A DNA stretch of 64,000 nucleotides, taken from Pyxicephalus adspersus (taxonomy: Eukaryota; Chordata; Amphibia; Anura; Pyxicephalidae). Below, in pieces: positions 32,520 through 43,113 of this stretch (position 1 is its first letter; each line of letters opens with the position of its first letter). Under the pieces are notes generated by a model. It worked only from the letters and a program-made list of their open reading frames with translations. It made no database searches and was not told the origin of the DNA. The stretch covers positions 155,829,399 through 155,893,398 of the forward strand of contig NC_092859.1 of NCBI RefSeq assembly GCF_032062135.1, read 5' to 3'. The position numbers were made by a program, and so were the translations under genes.

Positions 32520-33020
32520 TAACTTAAACTGTACACTATGGCCCACTGTAGTGTTAATGCCTCAGCTATTGAATCTAATTATAAGTTGCCTATTCAGTGG
32601 TACATGGTTCCAGATCTTCTGAAAAATTCCTCCCACACTTGGAGGGTTGGTGGTTTCATGGCTGTCCTACAGAAGGGAACTTTGCATCATAACTGGTGGA
32701 AATGCCCCAATATAAGGTGATTTTAGATATGGGTGTACGAAATGGCATACACTCTACTGGGTCACTGATTCCCTAAATGTCCTGGGGAGGTTCTCCTCAA
32801 TTTCAAACCCTCCCAATGTACACACATACACTTTCGAATCCTGATGTATCCGTTCACTACTACCAAAAAGGCTTGATGGTCTGTCAGGGCAATTTTATCC
32901 CAGGTGAAGAATAAAATGTCCTGGTTCCTGTCTAATGAAAAGATGAAAGCTGTACTTACAGAATACTCAGAATGCTCAATGAGCAGGTTCCAGAGAGTAT
33001 GGTCGCCATGGTTGGAATTC
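32520..33020 (+). mobile_element. L1/Tx1-clade LINE, pol C-terminal remnant
   Basis: Translation pieces in changing frames fit the region downstream of reverse transcriptase in Tx1/L1 LINEs: NYKLPIQWYMVPDLL (about 32579), then HNWWKCPNIR (about 32689), echoing the H-x-W-W-x-C-P zinc-type motif of these proteins, then KMSWFLSNEKM and FQRVWSPWLEF (about 32921-33020). A premature stop and several frameshifts break it. Confidence 0.6.
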
Positions 33021-33882
33021 TGCTTCTCTGAAGAGTTTGACCATTCCTTACTGTTTCTAGGTTTTTCTTACTAGCTCAGAGCCTTTTTGCAGGGGTGCAG
33101 GTGTTGCTTGACCATTATCCAACATCTCTATACTCTTTCTATCCTTCCCTGTGTATTACCTTCTGGACCCCATCACCATTTTTGTTAACCTGCACCTCCA
33201 CCCAATTTTTCTCTCCTTTTCTGTGCCTTTATAAAACTTTGTCTTTCCTTCTCTCTGTCTTTGTTATCTGTAGTGTATGAGCACAAGTCATTTCTTAAAA
33301 GCATCAAGCATACATATAAAAGCTCCCCCATACTACACACACGCTATCAACCCTTATAACTAATAGCAAACAAATATAAAACCTTCATTTTTCATATGTG
33401 CTTAGGCAACCATGTCCTTTTTTACTGTCTACATTACTATTGTCTGTGTGACATTACACCCATTTTAAGAAGGTTATGATTTGCCTGGTGATGAGCCTAA
33501 ATCTCAAACTTTGAAATGAGGTCAGTTAAAGAACACTGATGCATGGTTCATTCTGCATTCAGCTGTAGTCCAGACTATATCTGAGATCTTTGGTTATTCT
33601 CCTCAAATGACCTTACATAGGGAAAAGCAAATACTTTTCTCCTCCAGGTTAGAAGTCCAGGATGTAAACACCTATTAGCATGCATTTTTTGAGCAGTCCC
33701 TAGAAAATAGAAGCCCTTTTGGTGTCCATGGTCCAACCTCTTAGAATAGAAAACCTTACCTTCAGGCTAATCCAAATGGCAGTAAATTTCCCAAAAATAC
33801 AAAATTTATGGTAAATTAAACACCCACCTTGGACCTTATACTATGGTTTGAAACGTAAACTATGACTATGTTATGGACGTAA
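33021..33882. other. No recognised feature
   Basis: Includes a pyrimidine-rich stretch at 33120-33260, possibly the 3' untranslated part of the LINE before it. Otherwise unremarkable. Confidence 0.4.
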
Positions 33883-34083
33883 TCCCTGATTAAAAAAAAC
33901 CTCGCCAAGACTAATGGAAAAGACGGGTGATCAAGTAAACCTGGATTGGATCTGGTCCAGGATTGAAAACTTTTCTCAACTAACAGCAGATACATTTTAA
34001 GAAATTAAAAAACAAAATAAATTAAAACCCATGATAGTCTATCTCTCCAGTCCTGGAGAGCTTTAACAAATCACAATCAGGGA
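33883..34083. mobile_element. MITE family A, shortened left arm
   Basis: Starts ccctgattaaaaaaaacctc, with ggtgatcaagtaaacctgg, and ends tcctggagagctttaacaaa then aatcaggg. The left arm has lost the gatagactatca segment kept by the right arm. Confidence 0.65.
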
Positions 34084-35790
34084 CAGTAAGGTTGGGTACA
34101 CAGGGGCAGATGATTGAAGTCCATCAACTTCCAATTTGAAAAAACTTTGAGATCTGAATTAATTTGGAAGTAAAAATATAATTCCAACCAATATTAACCA
34201 GCTTTTTATTGAAGCTCACATGCTGTATCACGTGTACAAAATATCAGCACATCCATCGATCACTTTCTGACTTAGATTGGAAATGCAGAATGTTGCACAC
34301 ATGTGCAGTGTTTGGAGCAACTGACCAATCTCCAATCTCCAGTTAGAAAATTATTGGGATCAAATGGCTGAATTTAGAACCGGCAGCAAATCTCCCCATG
34401 TTTGCCCAGCCATGTGAGGTGACATAAGTGGAATGACTGAAATGAAATACCATATGTGTATACAAAAAAAATTCCACCAGCTCCTCAGGCCTATCCTAGT
34501 CCCCTATGACTTATGACAGGTACTACAAAATCAATCAAGGTGCTGTCATGCTCCTACAATATCTTATTTAGGAATGTGAATGTACTTACTGATTAGAGCA
34601 TACCTACGAGTCTTTGTTTGCAAGTATTTTTCAGTCTGTAAAGTGTCATGTAATATACTAGTACTATATAAATATATAATAATAGGGTAATATTAAGATA
34701 TTTTGTACTGGCCAACCATGAAGAATCTTTTAACACCCATAAACTGTTTTGCTTTACTGAGAAAACTGTGGTCTCGTCTGCGTTTGTTTCAAACAACATT
34801 TCACTCTTGGCTGTGTTTACTGTGCAAAGGTGTAACTATTTTAATAGAAATACAATGGCATTATCAAGCATCCCTTTACAATGTACATGTAAATGTAACC
34901 TTTCATGATAATACTAATGACATGATTGCCTTTCATCTAATCTTTCTGTCTGCAGTATGGGAAATGAGATGAAACACAACCCTTTAACTACCAGGAAGCT
35001 GCCTGCATTGCCATGATAGCAGATGCAAACCTGTTTTCTCCTAAACACTGACCTTTCCATGCAGTATGAGTTGGTAATGCATAAATGGGCACTATAATAT
35101 CCAATCTCACATGCTCTGGGATAAGGGTCGTTTGCTAGATGTGACCATCCAGTGGCACTAACGTAGTTAAGAATTTTTCTCTGGCATTGCTAACACCCAA
35201 TTAGGTTCTAATGAGTCTTTCTCATTGCTCCATCTGCTAGTCTTCTGGGTTTATGCTTGTCCAAAATTGTTTGTCCAAATAATGAGTCAGGAGCAGCAGC
35301 TTTATAAAGAATATACCATTTAGCTGCCTGACAGATGTTATGGGATTATGTTAAAGTGACCAAGTCATATCTGAAAGAAAATAAATTAACAACCCCGAAC
35401 AGGATTCCAACCCTTTGATATAATAGTGAAAATCTCATGCCAACCCCTGCTCCTACTTTTTAAGGTACAAGTTTGTCAATTAAACATGGTTTGCCAAAAA
35501 CAACTCTTTTACTGTTAGAATCTTTTCTTTTTTGTATATTTGCAAAGATGTAAGAAAAATTATTAATCTATAATCATCCTGTCCCCCCTCCACTTCATTG
35601 AATCCCATTCTGACGCAGTAAAATTCCCATATCAATTCTATTCTGAAAACAATAAGTCCTTTCTTTCCTCACAGTCCTCCTTGGCTCTTCCTACCAACCT
35701 TCATTTTGCTACAGTCTACAGAATTAAGTATTTCTAAGCTTCTTTGCAAGTAGGAGTAGCAATTCAGCTGTCACTTGATATTGAGTCATT
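34084..35790. other. No recognised feature
   Basis: 1.7 kb of AT-rich sequence with no gene or named family. The frames at 34593-34799 (-) and 34703-34972 (+) overlap on opposite strands and look random. Confidence 0.5.
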
Positions 35791-35791
35791 G

Positions 35792-36011
35792 GCCCTGATT
35801 TATGAAAGCTCTCCAAGGCTGGAGAGAATACACTTTCAGAAGTGAACTTGGCGATCCAGAAAACATGGAATGGATTTTTAAAAATTATTTGCTATTTGCT
35901 AGCAAATGTTTTGAATCCTTGACCAGATCCATTCCAGGTTTGCTGGATCACCCAGCTTTACTGATGAACGTGTATTCTCTCCAGCATAGGAGAGCATTCA
36001 TGAATCAGGGT
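35792..36011. mobile_element. MITE family A, best preserved copy
   Basis: Left arm gccctgatttatgaaagctc, right arm gagagcattcatgaatcagg; the centre, tttgctatttgctagcaaat, is itself palindromic. Most of the 171-codon frame 35802-36317 is this MITE, so that frame is not a gene. Confidence 0.75.
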
Positions 36012-36606
36012 CAGAGACTCTTGTTGCTAATACAGTGTGGATTATTGTCTATGAGTATACTATTGTCAACTGGGACTGCACTTGTTACTCACAAGACCCA
36101 ATTGAGTGGAGGCTCTCCGCTTATGAGAGAATTTATCCTGTTTGCACAGGTAAATAAAGGCTCTGCTCCTGTTCATCCACATAGGTTGTGCCACAACACA
36201 TCAGTAGCCTGCAGAGTGGGTCAGAATAGGACTACTATTGTAAATAAGGTTATTATATTTAAGAGTTTTTTTTCTATTTACTATTTCACTAATTGTTTTA
36301 TTGATTTTTGTACATAGGTGTGAAAATCATCAGTTGTTGAGCAAGGTGATATATATAACTTTCCACCTAATATATAATGTGGCACAATTCACTATAGCTC
36401 ATATAGAATATTGGGCATCAATTCACATGCTTTTGATAGTGGTTGATATTCTAAAAGAAAGATGACCTAATAAATATAGGATGGTTGATGTTCCTAATAT
36501 ATTTTATTTAAGTTAATGGATATGGTTTAAAAAATATTTTTGATATGTAATATATATGAATACCTTATAATTAAAAGCATGTTTTTTTGGTATATATATA
36601 AATAAC
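36012..36606. other. No recognised feature
   Basis: Very AT-rich, with many TATA-like stretches; nothing supportable. Confidence 0.45.
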
Positions 36607-37334
36607 TGTAATGCGCCTGGGCACACAAACCACAACCAACTCCAGATATCCTTCAATCAGGCTTTATTCAATGTCATAAAGCACGACAAGGGTTAAGTCC
36701 AAACAAGCGAAGTACAGGAGGGTAAGGCAAAGGCAGGTCAGGAACAATCCGAGGTCAGGGCAGGCAGCAGGCAGAATGGTCATTAACAATCCGAGGTCAG
36801 GACAGGCAGAGTTCAAGCAGAGTCAGCTTCAGACCAAGTCACTATGGAGATGACAAAAGCAGATAAACTTAAACCAACACAATGACGCACCCAAGCACAT
36901 TGTGTTCACAGAGGCTTATGGCGGGCAATGGTGTACAGGACAGGCTCTCCTTAAATGGCCAGAGTGACCAATGACCTTGAGCCACCTGGCGCAGTCTGAT
37001 AGGAGACTAACTGAATCCAATTCAAACTAACTATGTCCTGCCCCACGGCGAGGCAGCCGAGTGCCACGCCCCCGGGGGGTACAAGAGGGACGCATGGTAG
37101 CCTGCGCACCTCTTCCCACAGCACCCCTAGGACGTGCACTACTTTACACATGCAAAGGAGTGCTGAGAGCAGGAGTTTCAGTAACCACATCCGAAGGGAT
37201 GCAAGGGATGCTGCCTGGCTGGACAGTAGTTTGGCCAGGAAGGATCCCTCGGCCATGCTGCCTGCTACAGTGGCATCTCCCTCTGTGGCTGGGATCCCCA
37301 GGGACACCGCGGGCTCCCAGGACGGGTAAGTTCC

Positions 37335-37335
<1 letters not shown>
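36607..37335 (-). mobile_element. Ty3/gypsy-type LTR, apparently solo
   Basis: Read on the minus strand, the block ends with a polyadenylation-type signal (gaataaagcctgattgaagg, complement of 36652-36671) and a CA terminus (complement of tgtaatgcgcc at 36607). It carries the ctgcctgccctgacctcgga phrase I know from frog gypsy LTRs and an atttaaggagagcc core-promoter-like stretch near 36940. It is much more GC-rich than its surroundings. Its 5' edge is lost against a (TA)n tract. No pol or gag is adjacent, so a solo LTR is likely. Several 80-150-codon frames here are incidental. Confidence 0.65.
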
Positions 37336-37392
<57 letters not shown>

Positions 37393-37394
37393 CA
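37335..37394. repeat. (TA)n microsatellite
   Basis: About 60 bp of nearly pure TA, abutting the 5' edge of the minus-strand LTR. Confidence 0.95.
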
Positions 37395-38539
37395 TATTAC
37401 ACACACCTTGGTAGTACCTTGGTAGTGTTTTTTTTTAAATAAAATGTTTTTATGGGATTATTTGGTCATATATACTAAATCAAATCTAATAGAATCATAT
37501 GGTTGAAAAACCTTTTTTGGAAATAGAAATTTGAATATATGGTGCCTGAAAAGTCCCAAATCTATTTTTTGAAGTATTAAAGTGGTAATTTGTATCGGGA
37601 TGAGGCACATGAGGATAAACTTAATGTAGGGAACCTCTACAAATAGGTTATAAATGTATGGGTTTCTATAATGTATTGGGTTCTGCAAATAGCATAGTAT
37701 CATGTTTTAGAAATATATATGACAATTATTCTACGTAAAAGATTACAGAAGAGAAATAAGACTACCTATTAAAAGTTACAGAAAACACCTGTTGACCTAC
37801 AAAAGGAAGTTATCTTTTAGCATTCCTTGGTGTATATCTGGTCAGCTAATTACTATGTCATGACTTAATTAACCTGTACCAGCATCCAGTGTGCAATGAC
37901 ATAAAACATCCATGGTTCTCATACACAAGCTGGTTCTCTCTATATGAGCTCCCTCCCAGGTTGTTATCTCTACCAACAGACAAACAGAAAATGCAACTGT
38001 GGAAGAAGCAAAAATATCACAAAATAATAGAAAATGGTTATTACAGACCTTCTGCTAAAGGGAAATGTCTACTTACATTCTCTGGGCCCCCTCTATCCTC
38101 CTAAATCATCTACGCAGTAGTTGAATAATTAACTTGTAATGAAAAAACTAAAAAAATATACATACCTTACCAATCTTTTCTGTCCCTAACTCCTAGGTGA
38201 CAAAATTTATCATTTTCCTTCTAGGAAAACTCCTGCATAACAGAGAGTTGAAAAGTTATGAAGAGAGTCCTACAATTGAAAGTAGAGTCTTCTTCTGGGA
38301 TTTTATTCCACAGAAATATTCCGGGAAGGACAATCATGTCCAAGCAATGCAGGAGAAGTGGGTTGAGGTATATCAAGAAGGGAAGATCAACTTTTAAATA
38401 AATATAATATACCTGTGCCTTAAAAGGGAAATTTATTTACAAAAAAAGACAAATCTGTTACCCACCCTTTCAATATCTGTACATTGTTGTTTGTTTTAAA
38501 TGAAAGTTGTTAAATTAGTAATGTTTAAAAAAAGAAATT
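37395..38539. other. No recognised feature
   Basis: AT-rich, unique-looking. The frames at 37889-38104 and 38197-38397 have no recognised domain. Confidence 0.5.
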
Positions 38540-38785
38540 TACCTTACTATTTCTGGAGAGCCCTCGATCCCTCCACAAATGGCTTTCATTTGGTCCTGCA
38601 CCGTCTTAGATTCTTCGTCTTAGCCTAGAACCAATGGGAGCTGCCATCTTTTTCACACTTCTGCTTTCCTCCTGTAAATGTAAAACAGATAGTTCCAATC
38701 CCACTGTGCATGCCATTGTAGGAAAGGCGTATGTCGAGGATCTGGCATGTGCAGAATGAGGGGTCTCCCCTCCTTTTTTTAAAAA
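38540..38785. repeat. Dispersed repeat C
   Basis: Carries gagccctcgatccctccaca, tttcatttggtcctgcaccg, gctgccatctttttcacact and cactgtgcatgccattg in the same order as the other repeat C copies, most like 54020-54260. Confidence 0.5.
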
Positions 38786-39127
38786 AAAATATATATTTTG
38801 GAAAACACATTGTTTTATTTCATTTAAAATGGTTGTTTACCTTTTTTTTTTAAAAGTAAAAATTTTAAGTTATAAGTTGCTTTATGATTCCTTTTAATTT
38901 TTGCAATGATTCAATAATAAAACCCCTTTCCCTTGCATATATTTATGTTTTTCCCTTACATATTTATTGAATGCAGTGTTTTTCATGTACCTAAAGACAG
39001 TTTCAAGAGTCACTGTTATAGGGGAGCTGTCCAATGTCCTTAATGCAGACATGGAGATTTTAGAGCAAATATGATGTTCTAAATGAAGGTTTGTATGATC
39101 TACTTTTAATGTACAGCACTGCATAAT

Positions 39128-39200
39128 ATGCACAATAATTTATTGTACAGCACTGCATAATATGTTGGCACTATATAAATACTGTTTTATTATTATTAAT

Positions 39201-39243
<43 letters not shown>

Positions 39244-39270
39244 ATAAAAATAATAATAATAATAATAAAT
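39128..39270 (+). repeat. Retroposon 3' tail plus (AAT)n microsatellite
   Basis: tgtacagcactgcataatat and gttggcactatataaatact, followed by about 90 bp of ATT/AAT repeats that switch strand in the middle (attatt to taataa). The 20-bp piece tgtacagcactgcataatat also occurs just upstream at about 39111. Confidence 0.7.
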
Positions 39271-39985
39271 ACTACTTGCATGTTTTGGAAAAAACTCAGC
39301 ATCATGCACATCAAATGGACCTACCAATTAGAAAAGTTATAAACTGCCATTTTTGGGCTCATTCTTCCTAATTTTCTGGACGTAAAATTTTTGATTTTGG
39401 TAATTTTAATTACGCATAGAAAACAAGAGTGTAGATAACTGTGTTACAAGTTTGCTGCAATTAGCTGACCATATGAGCTGCTACTCATTGTGGGTCAGTG
39501 ACTCAGAAATTATTAAAGACAGATGATAAGGACACCAATCAGGCAAGCTACCAGTATGTTCCATGGAACCAGGCCAGCAATGGCAGCTTAAATCATTTCT
39601 CAGGTAAAGGTCCTCTTTAAAAACGTCAGCTCTCACACTAATATACTGGGAATGCAAAAAATGAACAAAGAGCTGAACCAAGTTGCTATATGCAAGACAC
39701 TTCTTATTGATTTACTAAGTGATAATAACGTATTATGTTGGTCAATCTCCATAACATGTCAAATATTTTACTCCATTCATGTTGCATATTTAGATTTTTC
39801 TTATATTTGCATCATTGTTAAAGATAGCTGGCCAGGAGCTTTTGCAGGTACTTTGAGTCACGTGGCTTGGGAGCTAAACATTCACTTCCATTGCTGGCGA
39901 TTGTTGGCTAGGTTCTAGAATGCTGAGCCCACTCTATTTCAAGCAGATGTTGCAGATTTTTGTCTTGCCCCAAATGCATTCCTTT
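39271..39985. other. No recognised feature
   Basis: Unique-looking sequence; the 88-codon frame 39652-39918 has no known motif. Confidence 0.45.
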
Positions 39986-40340
39986 TCTAGCAAGACATGG
40001 AAAATGGATTAATAGAGCCACAGAACCAGGACTGGGAATCTTCAGGGAATACAAGCAACCACAGGGAATCTATTAAAGCTTATTACCCAACCGCGGGGAT
40101 CCTTTTTATTGCCGCTAGTCGAAATGCCCATAAATATATTTATAAAGATGCCCTGCCTAGTAAAATTGTGTGTAATGAAGCAGACTGCAGAAATATACAC
40201 CTTAACAAAGCATGGTCCCTGCAATGTGCAGAATCTCCGGGACAGCAGCTAGTGCATTCCCTTTCAGCTGCTGAACCGCAGGATACCAGAATTCTGTGAC
40301 ATAGAACACCTTGATGTGGACATAAATGTTTGAGTTATAT
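39986..40340. promoter_or_regulatory. Candidate conserved block with a 100-codon open frame
   Basis: Repeat-free, balanced composition. The frame 39997-40299 stays open for 100 codons, but its product resembles no family I know and no splice or domain logic supports it. I read it as possible conserved non-coding sequence, with an orphan exon as a weaker alternative. Confidence 0.25.
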
Positions 40341-40374
40341 TTGGCAGCATTAGGAATGAAGAAAAGAATTATAG

Positions 40375-40565
40375 AAGGATATCAAGTAGGAAGGACGGAA
40401 AGACTGAAGGAAAGGAAGAAGGAAGGATAGAAAAAAATAAAGATGTAAAGAAAAAGGATGGAAAACAAGAATCGAAAGAAAGAATGGAAAAAAGGAAGGA
40501 AAGAAAGGATGGATGGAAGGAAAGGGAGGAAGGAAGCAAGGAAGGAAAGAAAGAAAGGAAGACAG
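40375..40565 (+). repeat. Purine (GGAA/AAGG) microsatellite
   Basis: Nearly pure A/G for about 190 bp (aaggaaggaaagaaagaa-type units, interrupted). Frames across it on either strand are low-complexity artefacts. Confidence 0.9.
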
Positions 40566-40633
40566 ATACATCTATCCATCTGTCTATCTATCTATCTATA
40601 TCTATCTATCTATCTGTCTGTCTGTCTGTCTAT
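40566..40633 (+). repeat. (ATCT)n/(GTCT)n microsatellite
   Basis: Pyrimidine-rich tetranucleotide run, tatctatctatc then tgtctgtctgtc, directly after the purine tract. Confidence 0.95.
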
Positions 40634-40700
40634 TGATAATCGTTATAGGCAGTCAATGTATTGGAAAAAAGTATAAGACAGACAGTCTTAGTAGACAGTA

Positions 40701-40701
40701 G

Positions 40702-40747
<46 letters not shown>

Positions 40748-40748
40748 T

Positions 40749-40800
<52 letters not shown>

Positions 40801-40802
40801 TG

Positions 40803-40872
<70 letters not shown>

Positions 40873-40886
40873 GGATAGATAGATAA
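40701..40886 (+). repeat. (AGAT)n microsatellite
   Basis: About 185 bp of gata/agat repeats with a few single-base changes and two short slips (tatgatagata at 40746 and 40799). It is complementary to the ATCT run 70 bp upstream, so the two form inverted arms. Confidence 0.95.
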
Positions 40887-40939
40887 TAGATATGTTGCTC
40901 AACCTTTTATATATTTTATTGCATTTCAGTGATGCTCAT

Positions 40940-41130
40940 GTCCAGCAACTGACACCAATGATCTTTTTGGCTATCAGTAATTTTTGCAGCCTTCCCAGTG
41001 GCCAGCAATGCAAGAAGCATTCTTCTCAATGACCACTAACTCAATGTACTGTAAGCTGTTGTAGTGATAGCAAGGGGTTAAATGAAGACCTTAAAGTTAT
41101 TTCAAGGGGTTTTCCCATAGTAGAAAGGTC
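40940..41130 (-). mobile_element. hAT-like MITE, partial
   Basis: Minus-oriented copy: gacaccaatgatctttttgg, then aatgcaagaagcattcttct and caaggggttttcccatagta. Both termini are damaged. Confidence 0.55.
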
Positions 41131-41549
41131 TGTACCCTGCTATTCCATGCATTTTGTTTGTGGCTACAATTGTAAAGTGCCACGGGATATGCTGACACTA
41201 TATAACATTTACAATACTAATTTTAATAAAACAGAATCTATTTTTCATCCGAAAAGGTAAAACCCATAATTGTTAGTCTCTAACGGGGATCCTGGACGAT
41301 TCTGATAGCAGGGTCACGAGGTATAAATAAAGTGAAGGCTATTGATAAACATTTTTAGGATACATTTTAAAATTACATTATGACTAAAGTTTACATGAGA
41401 TAGAAATCAATGGGTTTGTGGACACTCCAAAGGTAGGTGTCCACTGGTGTTTTTTTTTCCTCCATTTAACATTAGAATACATCTTTAACACAAGTCATCA
41501 AGTTTTTCATTGAATTTTACTGAGCAATGCATGTGTTTTAAAGCTTCAT
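41131..41549. other. No recognised feature
   Basis: AT-rich; catgctgacactatataa-type sequence near 41195 suggests a decayed retroposon tail. Nothing else. Confidence 0.35.
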
Positions 41550-42020
41550 TTGACCAACTTTGCATTGCCTTGCATTATCCGAAATATTTTGCTGGGGTGT
41601 TTATGATCACAGGCAATACAGTCAATCAATTGCAGCCATTTCTTTTTGGATCCTTTGTCTGCCATTCAAGCACATGCATTTAAGTAGCTATTATAGCATA
41701 AGGGTGTTTGCTATTCAAACTCAAACACATTTAAATAAAGCATTTGGAAAGAATGCCCCTGGACACTTCCCATAATGTACAGCTACATACGTGGAATCAG
41801 ACAAGAAGGAAGTTTTTAAGCCAGCAATCACTGGTGTGCTACAACATCAGGAAGAGAAATTGTGTTGTTGCTGACATGATAATCAGCGGTGGAATGTTTC
41901 CTGTGGTGCTCTCCTTCGAGCAGATCTTCCCGCTCCTCAGTATGTGACTGACTCTTTATACAGCCAATTTGTGGCCTGGCTTTGTATCATAAGGAATGTT
42001 TTCCTGACGTTACACTTTCA
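41550..42020. promoter_or_regulatory. Weak candidate conserved block
   Basis: Repeat-free, balanced composition with octamer-like atgcattt (41677) and tcaatcaattgcagcc. Two overlapping frames of about 70 codons look incidental. Inference from texture only. Confidence 0.25.
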
Positions 42021-42610
42021 CAGGCATGCAGGCTGGTGTGCGAACTGTGGAGGCGAATGGTCTTTCCAGTAACCGAGTAGTTCATTTTTTTTACATTAAT
42101 TCAGGTCAAACAAAGGCTGCTTTTTATCTAATGCAGAAAAAAAAAACAATTGGCTTGATAAATCCTTTAAAGAAAATGCTGACAAATGCTTCCTGTGGAC
42201 AAATCCCATTACCCAGATTGTCCATTTACTGTTAAAAGTCAACCTCTAGCTAACAGGGGTTAAAAACTACTCACCCTCCAGATACTCTAATACTGCCCTT
42301 CATATCCGCCTATACCCCTTTTGAGCTGAGTGACGAAGAGGTTATTCACCACTTTCCTTGGAGTCCAGACTTTCGTAGACATAAGCAGGAGGTCGTGGAC
42401 TCTGGGTGTGCTTCATTTCACAAGCCTGGGTTCACAGTAGTACAACCTTGAGCAGTGTGAACCCCAATGATATCTATGGGCATCCTTCATTGCCCCTGGA
42501 AGGAGCACCTATTTCCACCACCTAGGGAGAAGAAACAGAACGTATCTGACCAGACAGGTGAATGTTGGAATAAGTAGTAGAGTATATGTAGTTAGGGTAT
42601 AAGGTGTGGA
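42021..42610. other. No recognised feature
   Basis: Somewhat GC-richer from 42240; could belong to a retroelement next to the LTR, but no motif shows it. Confidence 0.35.
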
Positions 42611-43113
42611 TGTCACAGTAATCACAAGCGGGGTGGTGGACCTTTTGTGTCACCAGCCCTCTTGACATAGATGTGTACAGTGTGGAAAGTTTGGGACACT
42701 AGCCTCCTGCTTCACCAGCACACCCTGCAAGGGTGGATGGACCTTAGTGTCTGTGCCCAGGTTGTAGCTCCCATAAACGCAGGGGCTGGTAACCGCTGAC
42801 TGGATAGGACTAAAGTGTAGCACAGGATCAAAAGGTAAAAAAAGTACTCAGGCAAGTCAAGGTCAGGGCAGGCAGCAAACAGGAGTAGTCAGATAGATCC
42901 TGGGTCCGTTTATCAAAGCATCAGGATCAGGAAATGCAGATATGTAAATGGAAGCAGAGTCTAGAAGTACTCCTTGTGCGGGCAATATCCTGTTGCCAGT
43001 CACTTCCTTATATAGGGGTGGTCATTAGGCAAATGGGGATCATGTGACCAGCAGGTAACAGAACCCTCCACCAGAGGGAGAGCTGGAGCAGAGGCAGCTC
43101 AGGTGGTGTTCAC
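42611..43113 (-). mobile_element. LTR of a Ty3/gypsy-type element
   Basis: On the minus strand the LTR ends ...tgtgaca (complement of tgtcacagtaatc at 42611) and probably starts tgtgaacaccacctgagctg (complement of 43094-43113). It has a TATA-like ctatataaggaagtgac (complement of about 43000-43016) and the tgctgcctgccctgacctt phrase shared with the LTR at 36607. No polypurine tract or primer site was recognised at its edges. A frame ending at its 5' edge (43110-43364, minus) has no recognised domain. Confidence 0.55.

Noticed and set aside
35802..36317. 171-codon plus-strand open frame
   Set aside because: More than a third of it is a palindromic MITE and the remainder matches nothing.
36951..37406. 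151-codon minus-strand open frame and three overlapping frames
   Set aside because: They lie in a GC-rich LTR and its (TA)n edge, where stops are rare; the poly-YI start is microsatellite translation.
40350..40902. Several low-complexity frames (poly-FL, YLSI repeats)
   Set aside because: Direct translation of the purine and GATA/TATC microsatellites.
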